Assembly: GCF_007993935.1 (NCBI RefSeq)
Contig: NZ_VITY01000019.1
Coordinates: forward strand, 107,056 to 171,055
Source: Bradyrhizobium macuxiense
GTDB lineage: Bacteria > Pseudomonadota > Alphaproteobacteria > Rhizobiales > Xanthobacteraceae
DNA length: 64,000 bases
Direction of reading: 5' to 3'
The notes under the pieces were generated by a model. It saw nothing but the letters and a program-made list of their open reading frames with translations. It was not told where the DNA came from and made no database searches. Made by a program: the position numbers and the translations under genes. Positions 34,611 through 42,866 of this stretch are shown piece after piece; within the stretch, counting starts at the first letter, position 1; each line of letters begins with the position of its first letter.

Positions 34611-35858
34611 ATGAATTTCGACGATACCCCGCAGGAGGCCGCATTCCGCGCCGAGGCGAAAGCCTGGATCGCGGCCAATGCGCCGAAGCAGTATGAGGAC
34701 GAGCTGCGCAAGGCCTCGCTCGGCCGCGTCGCGCTCAAGGGCGCCAACATCCTCGAGGTCGCCAAGGCCTGGCAGAAGAAGAAGGCCGACGCCGGCTGGG
34801 CCTGCCTGCATTGGCCGAAGGAGTATGGCGGCCGCGGCGCGTCGCCGATCGAGCGTGTGATCTGGCAGCAGGAGGAGGGCCCGTTCGGCCGCCTGAGCTC
34901 GATGTTCATCATCGGCCACGGCATGTGCGGCCCGACCATGATGGCGTTCGCTGGCGAGGAGCAGAAGCGGAAATATCTGCCGCCGCTCGCCTCCGGCGAG
35001 AAGATCTGGTGCCAGCTGTTCTCCGAGCCCGCCGGCGGCTCCGACGTCGCCGGCCTGCGCACCCGCGCCGAGAAGCATGGCGACGAATGGGTCATCAACG
35101 GCCAGAAGATCTGGACCTCGGGCGCACATTATTCCGACTACGGCATCCTGCTGACCCGCACCGATCCTGATGTCGCGAAGCACAAGGGCCTGACCATGTT
35201 CTTCCTGGACATGAAGAGCCCGGGCGTCGAGGTGCGGCCGATCAAGCAGGCGAGCGGCGCGTCCGACTTCAACGAAGTCTATTTCACCGACGTGCGGATT
35301 CCGGACACGCAGCGGCTCGGCAATGTCAATGACGGCTGGAACGTGTCGCTGACCACGCTGATGAACGAGCGGATGTCGATCGGCGCCGGCGTCGCCACCG
35401 GCTTCCCCGAGCTGTTCGACTTCTGCAACAGCCTGATGCTGGAAGATGGTCCCGCGATCGAGAACCGCGCGGTGCGCTCCAAGCTCGCCAACTGGGCGGT
35501 GAAGGCGAGCGGGCTGAAATACACCAGCATGCGCGCGATCTCCGCGCTCTCCCGCGGCGAACGTCCGGGACCGGAGAACTCGATCGGCAAGCTGGTCGCC
35601 GGCTCAATGATCCAGGACGTCGCGACCTACGCGCTCGATCTGCAGGGCGCAGCCGGCGCCTTGAGCGGGCCCGAGGATGCCGAGGTCGCCGGCAAATTCC
35701 AGGCGATGCTGCTGCGTGCGCCGGGCACCCGTGTCGAGGGCGGCACCGACGAGATCATGCGCAACATCATCGCCGAACGTGTGCTGGGTCTGCCCGGCGA
35801 CATCAGGGTCGACAAGGACGTTCCCTTCAACAAGATCCCGACCAAGGGCCGCGCGTAA
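34611..35858 (+). CDS. Acyl-CoA dehydrogenase (large type), paralogue 1
   Basis: 415 residues. FAD/substrate motifs LFSEPAGGSDVAGL and INGQKIWTSGAH, TTLMNERMSIG in the helical domain, and the C-terminal block RVEGGTDEIMRNIIAERVLG. It oxidises an acyl-CoA to the enoyl-CoA, passing electrons to ETF. It is very similar to the next gene, indicating a recent tandem duplication. Confidence 0.9.
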   Translation: MNFDDTPQEAAFRAEAKAWIAANAPKQYEDELRKASLGRVALKGANILEVAKAWQKKKADAGWACLHWPKEYGGRGASPIERVIWQQEEGPFGRLSSMFIIGHGMCGPTMMAFAGEEQKRKYLPPLASGEKIWCQLFSEPAGGSDVAGLRTRAEKHGDEWVINGQKIWTSGAHYSDYGILLTRTDPDVAKHKGLTMFFLDMKSPGVEVRPIKQASGASDFNEVYFTDVRIPDTQRLGNVNDGWNVSLTTLMNERMSIGAGVATGFPELFDFCNSLMLEDGPAIENRAVRSKLANWAVKASGLKYTSMRAISALSRGERPGPENSIGKLVAGSMIQDVATYALDLQGAAGALSGPEDAEVAGKFQAMLLRAPGTRVEGGTDEIMRNIIAERVLGLPGDIRVDKDVPFNKIPTKGRA

Positions 35859-35887
35859 CGGCGCCGGAACAACGAGAGAGGTTCGCC

Positions 35888-37132
35888 ATGAATTTCGATG
35901 ACACGCCGCAGGAAGCCGAATTCCGCGCCGTTGCCCGCAAATGGATCGCCGCCAACGCGCCGAAGGAATTCGAGGAGGAACTCTCGAAGTCCTCGCTCGG
36001 CCGCATCCGGCTCGCCAAGCACAACATGGTCGAGGTCGGCAAGGCCTGGCAGAAGAAGAAGGCGGAGGGCGGCTGGGCCTGCCTGCACTGGCCGAAGGAA
36101 TATGGCGGCCGCGGCGCCACCCCGATCGAGCGCGTGATCTGGCAGCAGGAAGAAGGCGTCTACGGCAAGCTGACGCAGCCGTTCCAGATCGGCGAAGGCA
36201 TGTGCGGCCCGACCGTGATGGCCTGGGGCAGTGAGGAGGCCAAGCGCCGCTATCTGCCGAAGCTCGCTGCGGGCGAGGAGATCTGGTGCCAGCTGTTCTC
36301 CGAGCCGTCGGCCGGCTCAGACGTCGCAGGGCTTCGCACCCGCGCCGAGAAGAAGGGCGACAACTGGGTCATCAACGGCCAAAAGATCTGGACCTCAGGC
36401 GCGCATTACTCCGACTACGGCCTGTTGATCGCGCGCACCGATCCGAATGTGCCGAAGCACAAGGGCCTCACGATGTTCTTCCTCGACATGAAGAGCCGCG
36501 GCGTCGAGGTCAGGCCGATCAAGCAGGCCAACGGCATGCAGGAGTTCAACGAGGTCTATTTCACCGACGTCGTGATCCCGGACAGCCAGCGCCTTGGCGC
36601 CGTCGGCGAAGGCTGGAGCGTGTCGCTGACCACGCTGATGAACGAGCGCATGTCGATCGGTGCGCGCCTTGCGACCGGCGTGCCCGAGATGTTCGAGTTC
36701 TGCTCGAACCTGATGCTGGAAGATGGCCTTGCGATCGACGATCCGGCGGTGCGCTCCAAGCTTGCGAGCTGGGCGGTGAAGGCGAGTGGGCTGAAATACA
36801 CCAGCTACCGCGCGATCTCGGCGCTGTCCAAGGGCGAGCGGCCAGGTCCGGAAAATTCCATCGGCAAGCTCGTCTCCGGCCTGATGCTGCAGGACATCGC
36901 GACCTACGCGATGGACCTCGAGGGCGCCGCCGGCAGCCTCACTGGCACTGATGAGGAACAGGCCAACGGCCAGTTCCAGCAGATGCTGTTGTCGTCGCCC
37001 TCGATGCGTATCGCCGGCGGCACCGACGAGATCCTGCGCAACATCGTCGCCGAGCGCGTGCTCGGGTTGCCGGGTGATATCCGGGTCGACAAGGACGTGC
37101 CCTACAACAAGATCCCAACCAAGGGGCGCTGA
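35888..37132 (+). CDS. Acyl-CoA dehydrogenase (large type), paralogue 2
   Basis: 414 residues, nearly collinear with 34611-35858 (same MNFDDTPQEA start, LFSEPSAGSDVAGL, INGQKIWTSGAH, TTLMNERMSIG). In the C-terminal block it reads RIAGGTDEILRN where paralogue 1 has RVEGGTDEIMRN, so Val-Glu has become Ile-Ala, which may reflect specialised substrate or partner use. Gap to paralogue 1 is 29 bp, with GAGAGG as ribosome site. Confidence 0.9.
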   Translation: MNFDDTPQEAEFRAVARKWIAANAPKEFEEELSKSSLGRIRLAKHNMVEVGKAWQKKKAEGGWACLHWPKEYGGRGATPIERVIWQQEEGVYGKLTQPFQIGEGMCGPTVMAWGSEEAKRRYLPKLAAGEEIWCQLFSEPSAGSDVAGLRTRAEKKGDNWVINGQKIWTSGAHYSDYGLLIARTDPNVPKHKGLTMFFLDMKSRGVEVRPIKQANGMQEFNEVYFTDVVIPDSQRLGAVGEGWSVSLTTLMNERMSIGARLATGVPEMFEFCSNLMLEDGLAIDDPAVRSKLASWAVKASGLKYTSYRAISALSKGERPGPENSIGKLVSGLMLQDIATYAMDLEGAAGSLTGTDEEQANGQFQQMLLSSPSMRIAGGTDEILRNIVAERVLGLPGDIRVDKDVPYNKIPTKGR

Positions 37133-37134
37133 GC

Positions 37135-37845
37135 ATGGATGCGAAAACGAACACGCGCTATTCATCCGAGGACCGCATTGGCGCGCTCGAGGAGTTGCTC
37201 AACGAGCGCTACTCGGTGCGCGCGTTCCTGCCGCGCGAGGTGCCGCGCGACGTCATCGAACATATCCTCAGCGTCGCGCAGCGCACCGCGTCCTGGTGCA
37301 ACAGCCAGCCCTGGCAGGTGCTGATTGCGAGCGGAGAGGCCAAGGAGCGCTTTCGCAAGGCGATCTATGCCGAGGCTGCGTCCGGCGCCAAGGACGACCA
37401 CGACTTCACGCCGCCGCGCGAATATGTCGGCGTCTATCTGGAACGGCGCCGCGAGAGCGGCTTCCAGCTCTACAACACGCTCGGCATCGCGCGCGGCGAC
37501 AAGGCGGCCTATTCAAAGCAGGCCCTGGAGAACTACAATTTCTTCGGCGCGCCGCATGTCGCCGTCATCCACACCAACGAGCCGCTCGGCATCTATGGTG
37601 CGATCGACTGCGGCGGCTATGTCTCGAACTTCATGCTGGCCGCGCAGGCGCTCGGGCTCGGCACCATCCCGCAGGCCGCGCTCGCCCGCCATTCCGGCTT
37701 GATCCGCCGCCATTTCAACCTGCCTGACGACCGCCGGGTTGTCTGCGGTATCTCGTTCGGCTATGCGGACCATGCGCACAAGGTGAACAGCTACCGCACC
37801 TCGCGCGCAACTGTGGCTGATACTGTCACATTCGTTGATGTATAG
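37135..37845 (+). CDS. Nitroreductase-family FMN oxidoreductase
   Basis: 236 residues. N-terminal FMN-binding signature ERYSVRAFLPREVP, then ASWCNSQPWQV and GLGTIPQAAL, ending in ISFGYADHAHKVN, all standard for the family. It starts 2 bp after the dehydrogenase stop, so it is co-translated with the acyl-CoA cluster. It may reduce a double bond, quinone or nitro group of an intermediate; the actual substrate is not deducible. Confidence 0.87.
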   Translation: MDAKTNTRYSSEDRIGALEELLNERYSVRAFLPREVPRDVIEHILSVAQRTASWCNSQPWQVLIASGEAKERFRKAIYAEAASGAKDDHDFTPPREYVGVYLERRRESGFQLYNTLGIARGDKAAYSKQALENYNFFGAPHVAVIHTNEPLGIYGAIDCGGYVSNFMLAAQALGLGTIPQAALARHSGLIRRHFNLPDDRRVVCGISFGYADHAHKVNSYRTSRATVADTVTFVDV

Positions 37846-37915
37846 TTTCCTCAAGGCGGGATGTATCCTCCCGCCGAGGACAAGAAGAAGCGACAAGAAA
37901 AACCCAAGAAGAACA

Positions 37916-38326
37916 ATGGCGAATAACGCCACTCCGACGCCGGCCGAGATCAGCTGGCAACTGCACCGCCTGCCTGCGCTCGATCGCGACGCGTTCATCG
38001 CCGCGCATTATCTGGGACAGCCCGTTGCCTGGAAGACCCGCTTCTTCGACGCGATCGACTGGGGCGCGGGCCAGGTGCTGCAATTCAGCTTTCTGCAACG
38101 CGGCTGGCACCGCCATTCGCGGCTCGACAACCCGATTTATGCCTATATCGACGTCGAGCAACATCCGGAAACACGCGGCCTGCGCCGCGGCCGGCGGATC
38201 GATCTCCAGGGCACGATCAAGGGCGTCGATTTCGTGACCGGGATTACGCTGACGCTCGACAAGTTCGAGATCCTGCCGGTCAATTTTCTCGACCGCTTCG
38301 TCATCAGCTCCGACAGCCGGTACTAG
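37916..38326 (+). CDS. Hypothetical protein
   Basis: 136 residues, no signal peptide or membrane helix. Features are RDAFIAAHYLGQPVAWKTRFFDAIDWG near the N-terminus region and RRIDLQGTIKGVDF towards the end; no family recognised. It follows the nitroreductase by 70 bp and may be the last gene of that operon. Its stop overlaps the WYL regulator stop by 4 bp on the other strand. ATG at 37916 follows an AAGAAGAA purine run. Confidence 0.65.
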   Translation: MANNATPTPAEISWQLHRLPALDRDAFIAAHYLGQPVAWKTRFFDAIDWGAGQVLQFSFLQRGWHRHSRLDNPIYAYIDVEQHPETRGLRRGRRIDLQGTIKGVDFVTGITLTLDKFEILPVNFLDRFVISSDSRY

Positions 38327-39327
38327 CCCTTGCGTCCTGCCGCCGCGCGGCGCGGCGGCGCATCGGCGTAGCGTGCGGCCATCGCGCCGGTGAGTTCTGC
38401 CATCTTCTCGCGCAGCCCGTCGGGCGCGATCACCTCGACCTCGGCGCCGAGCCGCAGCAGCTCGGTCGCGGCATGCCACACCGTCTTGCCGACCGGCATG
38501 GTGGCGATATGCCAGCCGTCGGCGTCGGTGCCATCGGCGAGCTGCATCCGCGCCTTCACGTAAGGATGCGCCAGCGCATCGAACAGCTTCAACCCGAGCG
38601 GCGACAGCCGCACCGTGGCCTCGTTCGGATGCAGCTCGGCCTCGAGCCGCTCGATCGAGGCGCGCCAATAGGAAGCGAGGTCGAAGTCCGCCGGCCGCGC
38701 GAACGGCGTCTCCAGGACGGTGCAATCCAGCACGCGCGCGACGCGGTAGGTGCGCACATTGCCGTCGACGAGGCCCGCGAGATACCAGCTGCCGCCCTTC
38801 AGCACGAGGCCGAGCGGCGCCGCGCGCCGCCGCTTCTCGGCCTTCCAGCTCTGGTAGCGGATCTCGATCAGGTTTTCGCGCAGCACCGCGCCGGCAATCG
38901 CGCGCAGATGCTTCGGCTCCTCAGACTCGCCGAACCAGTTGGGCGCGTCGAGGTGGAAGCGCTGCTGCAATCGGTTGGCGTTGGAGCGCAAATTCTCCGG
39001 CAGCGCCGCCATCAGCTTGGTCTGCGCCGCGGCCATCGCGGCATCGAGGCCGAGCGCGGCGGCGGGCCCCGGAAGCCCGGCCATGAACAGCGCCTCGGCC
39101 TCGCCCTGCGACAGGCCGTTCAGTCGCACCCGGTAGCCGTCGAGCAGGCGGTAGCCGCCCTCGGCGCCGCGATCGGCATAGACCGGCACGCCGGCGGCAG
39201 CGAGCGCGTCGATGTCGCGATAGATCGTGCGTACCGAGACTTCGCAGGCTTCCGCCAGCTCAGGCGCGGTGACCTGTCCCCGCGCCTGCAGGGTGGTCAG
39301 GATGGAAAACAGCCGGCTCGCGCGCAT
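38323..39327 (-). CDS. WYL-domain transcriptional regulator (YafY type), module 1
   Basis: 334 residues. The N-terminal winged helix (SRLFSILTTLQARGQVTAPELAE, VSVRTIYRDIDAL) is followed by a WYL domain (APLGLVLKGGSWYLAG) that binds a small molecule or nucleic acid. It is divergent from a GST gene, with a perfect inverted repeat only 10 bp upstream of its own start, which suggests autoregulation and control of the GST. The same arrangement recurs at 53859-55757. Confidence 0.87.
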   Translation of the reverse strand: MRASRLFSILTTLQARGQVTAPELAEACEVSVRTIYRDIDALAAAGVPVYADRGAEGGYRLLDGYRVRLNGLSQGEAEALFMAGLPGPAAALGLDAAMAAAQTKLMAALPENLRSNANRLQQRFHLDAPNWFGESEEPKHLRAIAGAVLRENLIEIRYQSWKAEKRRRAAPLGLVLKGGSWYLAGLVDGNVRTYRVARVLDCTVLETPFARPADFDLASYWRASIERLEAELHPNEATVRLSPLGLKLFDALAHPYVKARMQLADGTDADGWHIATMPVGKTVWHAATELLRLGAEVEVIAPDGLREKMAELTGAMAARYADAPPRRAAAGRKG

Positions 39328-39336
39328 GGGAAAATC

Positions 39337-39361
39337 ATACCTGACGCAGGATGTCAGGTAT
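39337..39361. promoter_or_regulatory. Inverted-repeat operator between WYL regulator and GST (module 1)
   Basis: Perfect 9-bp arms ATACCTGAC / GTCAGGTAT are separated by 7 bp, in the 83-bp divergent gap. The inner half-site CTGAC/GTCAG recurs in the operators of module 2 (54655 and 54955). Confidence 0.7.
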
Positions 39362-39410
39362 AGGCGGACATAAGGAGGCCATGCCCCTGTCGGCGCAAGG
39401 AGACCTGCCC

Positions 39411-40064
39411 ATGACTACCGCTGCAACCACCGACCGCGTCACGCTGTATTACTCGCCGCAGAGCCGGGCCACCGGCACCCGCGTGCTGCTGGAGGAACTC
39501 GGCGCGCACTACGACCTGCACATCCTCAACATGAAGGCGGGCGAGCAGCGCAAGGACGCCTATCTCGCCATCAATCCGCTCGGCAAGGTGCCGGCGATCC
39601 GCCACGGCGACGCGCTGGTGACCGAGCAGGTTGCGATCTTCATCTATCTCGCCGATCTGTTTCCGCAGGCCGGCCTGACGCCGGCGCTGGACGACCCGCG
39701 CCGCGGCCCGTATCTGCGCTGGATCGCCTATTACGGCTCCTCATTTGAGCCCGCCGTGATCGACCATTTCATGAAGCGCGTGCCGGCGCCGATCACGCAG
39801 TCGCCCTATGCCGATTACGACACCATGCTGGGTGCGCTCGAGGCGCAGCTCGCCAAGGGGCCCTATCTGTTCGGCGATGAGATCACGGCGGCCGACATCC
39901 TGTGGGGCGTCGCGCTGAGCTGGACCATGATGTTCGGCATCGTGCCGAAGAGGGACGTCTTCGTCCGCTACGCCGAACGCATCACCGCGCGCCCGGCTTT
40001 TGTCCGGATCTCGAAGGCCGACGATGAGATGGCGGCGCAGCATGCGGCCGCCGTGGGAGTGTGA
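39411..40064 (+). CDS. Glutathione S-transferase, module 1
   Basis: 217 residues. The N-terminal thioredoxin-like domain has LYYSPQSRATGTRVLLEE and the glutathione-binding NPLGKVPAI...VTEQVAIF; the C-terminal helical domain includes LFGDEITAADILW. It conjugates or reduces small electrophiles with glutathione, probably induced through the WYL regulator next door. ATG 39411 is preferred because AAGGAGA lies 8 bp upstream; an ATG at 39381 is too close to its purine stretch. Confidence 0.87.
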   Translation: MTTAATTDRVTLYYSPQSRATGTRVLLEELGAHYDLHILNMKAGEQRKDAYLAINPLGKVPAIRHGDALVTEQVAIFIYLADLFPQAGLTPALDDPRRGPYLRWIAYYGSSFEPAVIDHFMKRVPAPITQSPYADYDTMLGALEAQLAKGPYLFGDEITAADILWGVALSWTMMFGIVPKRDVFVRYAERITARPAFVRISKADDEMAAQHAAAVGV

Positions 40065-40513
40065 TACGGATCGTGCCGATGGCGAAAGTCCTGCACAGCA
40101 CCAACTGCTTCAACACCCTGATCCGCGTCGCCGAGGATTGCCCGGCACAGCGCGGCGAGGAGCCGCAGCCGCGCGGCGGCCAGCCGACGGTCGCCGTGCT
40201 GCAATTCCGGATGATTTCAGGCGCGCCCTACAAATACACCTCCGATGACGTGGTGTTCGCCACGTCGTCGGCCGGCCGCGCGCTTGATGCGAAAGCCGCG
40301 AAGAAAGAGCGTAGCCTCGCCAGGGAGATCTTCTTCTCCCGCGGCCAGGCCTGCATGCGCGCCTCGCCGCTCGGAAAACGCTTCGGCTGGGGCGTGCACG
40401 CCGATGCCGAAGGCCGCATCGCGATCTACGCCGTCGACAGCAAACGCTACCAGGCGCTGGCGCACGACCCTGACATCACGCAGACCCGCGCGATGCGGTC
40501 GAAGCGAGCGTGA
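40061..40513 (+). CDS. DUF6157-family protein
   Basis: 150 residues. STNCFNTLIRVAEDCPA near the start, then SRGQACMRASPLGKRFGWG and EGRIAIYAVDS, is the pattern of DUF6157, a family of unknown function. The GTG start overlaps the GST stop (GTGA), so it is translationally coupled to it; an ATG at 40079 is an alternative. Membership in the WYL-controlled unit is inferred. Confidence 0.75.
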   Translation: MIRIVPMAKVLHSTNCFNTLIRVAEDCPAQRGEEPQPRGGQPTVAVLQFRMISGAPYKYTSDDVVFATSSAGRALDAKAAKKERSLAREIFFSRGQACMRASPLGKRFGWGVHADAEGRIAIYAVDSKRYQALAHDPDITQTRAMRSKRA

Positions 40514-40608
40514 GGTGCTCCCCGCGTAGCGCGTCTCGAAGGATGCACGGCCACCAGCTGGGCCGTCGACCCTTCGAGGCTCGCTCCGCTCGCACCTCAG
40601 GGTGACGG
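40512..40608. repeat. Repeat (GTCATCCTGAGGTGCGAG class), degenerate copy 1
   Basis: GCGTCTCGAAGGATGCACGG and CCTTCGAGGCTCGCTCCGCT, then GCACCTCAGGGTGACGG, are the recognisable parts. Better copies are at 44563-44663 and 58657-58763. Confidence 0.65.
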
Positions 40609-40631
40609 TATTGGTAGCGCCATGCGCCGCG

Positions 40632-41432
40632 CTAAAACCTCGGCGCCCGCTTCTCGGTGAAGGCCTTGATGCCCTCCTTGATCTCGTCGCCGCGCATGCT
40701 GTCGCGGTGGCGGGCGTCGGCGGCGGCCTCATCCAGCTCGCCGCGGGCGAATTCGTTGATCGCGCGCTTCATGCCGGCCATCGCCTTCGGCGCATTGCCG
40801 GCCAGGATCGTCGCAAGCCTGTCGACCTCCTCGTCGAGCAGGTCGAGCGACACCATCGCGGTGAGGTAGCCGATCCGCAACATCTCCGGCGCCGTGATCT
40901 TCTGCGCGGTCAGGAACAGCATCTTGGCGTTGTCGACGCCGAGCCGCGTGACGTAGCGCTGGATACCGCTCTTGTAGTAGTGCAGGCCGAGCCGCGCCGC
41001 CGGCATGAACATCTCGGCGGTATCGACGCCGATGCGGAAGTCGCAGGCGAGCGCAAGATCGGTCGAGCCGCCATAGACGCCGCCATTGAGCCGGCAGATC
41101 GTCGGCACGCTCAAATCCTCGAGGCGGTTGACCACGACCTCGAACGCCGAACCCGCGCTCTGCTGCTCATTGGCGCTCACCGCACGCTCGGCCACCGAGT
41201 TGAGGTCGTAGCCCGCCGAGAATGCGCGGCCGGTTCCGGTCAGCACCAGCACCCGGATCGCAGGATCGGCCTCGATGCGGTCGAACAGGCGGACGAGCTC
41301 GCCGAGGTCCTCGGCCTGCAGGCGGTTGAGATGCTTCGGCCGGTTGAGGCGGATCGTGGCGCGCGCGCCCGCAATTTCGAGCACGGGTCCGCTGGCGGTG
41401 TCGGCCGCATCAGCCATCTTGGTCTCCATCAT
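40632..41432 (-). CDS. Enoyl-CoA hydratase/isomerase-family protein
   Basis: 266 residues, crotonase fold: GTGRAFSAGYDLN and NGGVYGGSTDLALACDFRIG form the oxyanion hole, with KAFTEKRAPRF at the end. Its ATG overlaps the stop of the K+ channel gene by 4 bp (ATGA), so the two are co-translated, an odd pairing for a metabolic enzyme. The substrate is unknown. Confidence 0.85.
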   Translation of the reverse strand: MMETKMADAADTASGPVLEIAGARATIRLNRPKHLNRLQAEDLGELVRLFDRIEADPAIRVLVLTGTGRAFSAGYDLNSVAERAVSANEQQSAGSAFEVVVNRLEDLSVPTICRLNGGVYGGSTDLALACDFRIGVDTAEMFMPAARLGLHYYKSGIQRYVTRLGVDNAKMLFLTAQKITAPEMLRIGYLTAMVSLDLLDEEVDRLATILAGNAPKAMAGMKRAINEFARGELDEAAADARHRDSMRGDEIKEGIKAFTEKRAPRF

Positions 41433-42541
41433 TGGTTCTCACGTTCGCGCCGCTTCGCCTCGGCGTCGATGGTCTCGGCGAGATCGGGATGCCTTGCCAT
41501 CAACAGGCGGAAATCGACCAGGTCAAGCACCAACAGCCGGGTCACCTTGCTGGTCGCGACGCTGGCGCCGCGCTTGGCGTTGCCGAGCAGCGCCATCTCG
41601 CCGAAGAACGCGCCTTCGCCGAGCTTGACCTTGCGTCCGGGCAGGTCGACCTCGACCTCGCCGGCGGCGACGAAATACATGCAGTCGCCATTGGTGTCCT
41701 TGCGGATGATCATGGTGCGCGGCGGCAGGTCGATGGTCCGCAGCACCTGGGTGACGTCGGCGATCGCGGCGGGGCCGAGATGCGCGAAGAACGGCACCTT
41801 GCTGACGGTCTCCCAGGTTTTCAGGAAATTGTCGCGGCGGGTTTCGTTGGCAAAGCCGGTCGCCAGAATACCGGTCCACAGCCCGAACACGCCGAGGCCC
41901 GAGATCATCACCATGGCGGCGACCATGCGGCCGAGCGGGGTGATCGGCACCACGTCGCCATAGCCGGTCGTGGTCAGCGTCACCACCGCCCACCACAGCG
42001 CCGCCGGCACGCTGCCGAAGGTTTGCGGCTGGACGTCCCGCTCCAGGAAGTATTCGGCGACCGAGGCCAGGAACACCACCATCAGGAAGATCACGAGCAC
42101 GCTGAGCAGCGGGCCGGATTCGACCACCAGCACGCGGCGGAGCTGGCGCAGGCCGGGAATGCCGGGCACCACCTTGAGCACCCAGAGCACGCCGAGCAGC
42201 CATGCGGTCTTCGGCTCGAGGCCGGCGAGCAGCGCCAGCGGCACCGCCAGTGCGCCGATCGCATCGACGATGCCGGCGCTGGACAGCTGGTAGAACCAGA
42301 ACTTGTCCTGCCGCCGCATGTGACGCAGCCGCACCAGCCATTCGAACACGAAATAGGCAAGGCAGGCCCACAGCAGCGCATCGACCCAGTGCGGCACCGC
42401 GTCATAGGCCGGCGCGACCGTCAGCAGCGTCATCATGGCGACGCCGACCGTGACCGCGACATAGGCCGCCGTGGTCATGTTGCGGCCGGCGGTGGCGGAA
42501 ACGAAGCGCGTCAAGGCCGGAAGGACGAGCGGCTTGGACAT
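41429..42541 (-). CDS. Cyclic-nucleotide-gated K+ channel (MloK1-like)
   Basis: 370 residues. A six-helix channel module carries the K+ selectivity filter TTTGYGD at residues 190-196, followed by a C-terminal cyclic-nucleotide-binding domain with a phosphate-binding cassette GEGAFFGEMALLGNAKRGAS. The S4-like stretch is poor in charge (GLRQLRRVLVVE), as in MloK1 of Mesorhizobium, which is gated by cAMP and not by voltage. I use the ATG at 42541; an upstream TTG (42580) adds 13 residues. It is divergent from a membrane cyclic-nucleotide receptor, suggesting a cAMP-linked locus. Confidence 0.9.
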   Translation of the reverse strand: MSKPLVLPALTRFVSATAGRNMTTAAYVAVTVGVAMMTLLTVAPAYDAVPHWVDALLWACLAYFVFEWLVRLRHMRRQDKFWFYQLSSAGIVDAIGALAVPLALLAGLEPKTAWLLGVLWVLKVVPGIPGLRQLRRVLVVESGPLLSVLVIFLMVVFLASVAEYFLERDVQPQTFGSVPAALWWAVVTLTTTGYGDVVPITPLGRMVAAMVMISGLGVFGLWTGILATGFANETRRDNFLKTWETVSKVPFFAHLGPAAIADVTQVLRTIDLPPRTMIIRKDTNGDCMYFVAAGEVEVDLPGRKVKLGEGAFFGEMALLGNAKRGASVATSKVTRLLVLDLVDFRLLMARHPDLAETIDAEAKRRERENQ

Positions 42542-42866
42542 CGGAACGGAGCTTGCCTGTCGCTGAACTGCTGGAATCAAGGCCCTGCGAGCGGCGGAGC
42601 CTGTGTCACAAACTGCCTCTCCCGGTTGAGGCCGTCAACGCGCAGGCCGCGACGGCATGATCGCGGCGAAGTCCCATATGCTGGACAAATGGCCTAACCA
42701 TGTTGGCCCGTTTTTGCGCCCGCGAATGTGAGAAATCAGACAAATCATCGCTTTTTCCCCGTATATCAGGGATGCTGGCCGCCGACGCGAGGGCAGGCAA
42801 CCTCGGCAGGAATGAAGCGACTAATAGGGCGATCTTGTACACTTCTTGAGAATTGGTTGGTTTCCG

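Noticed and set aside
33437..35098. 553-codon open frame antisense to two acyl-CoA dehydrogenases
   Set aside because: Mirror frame; no recognisable domain, and both dehydrogenases are well supported.
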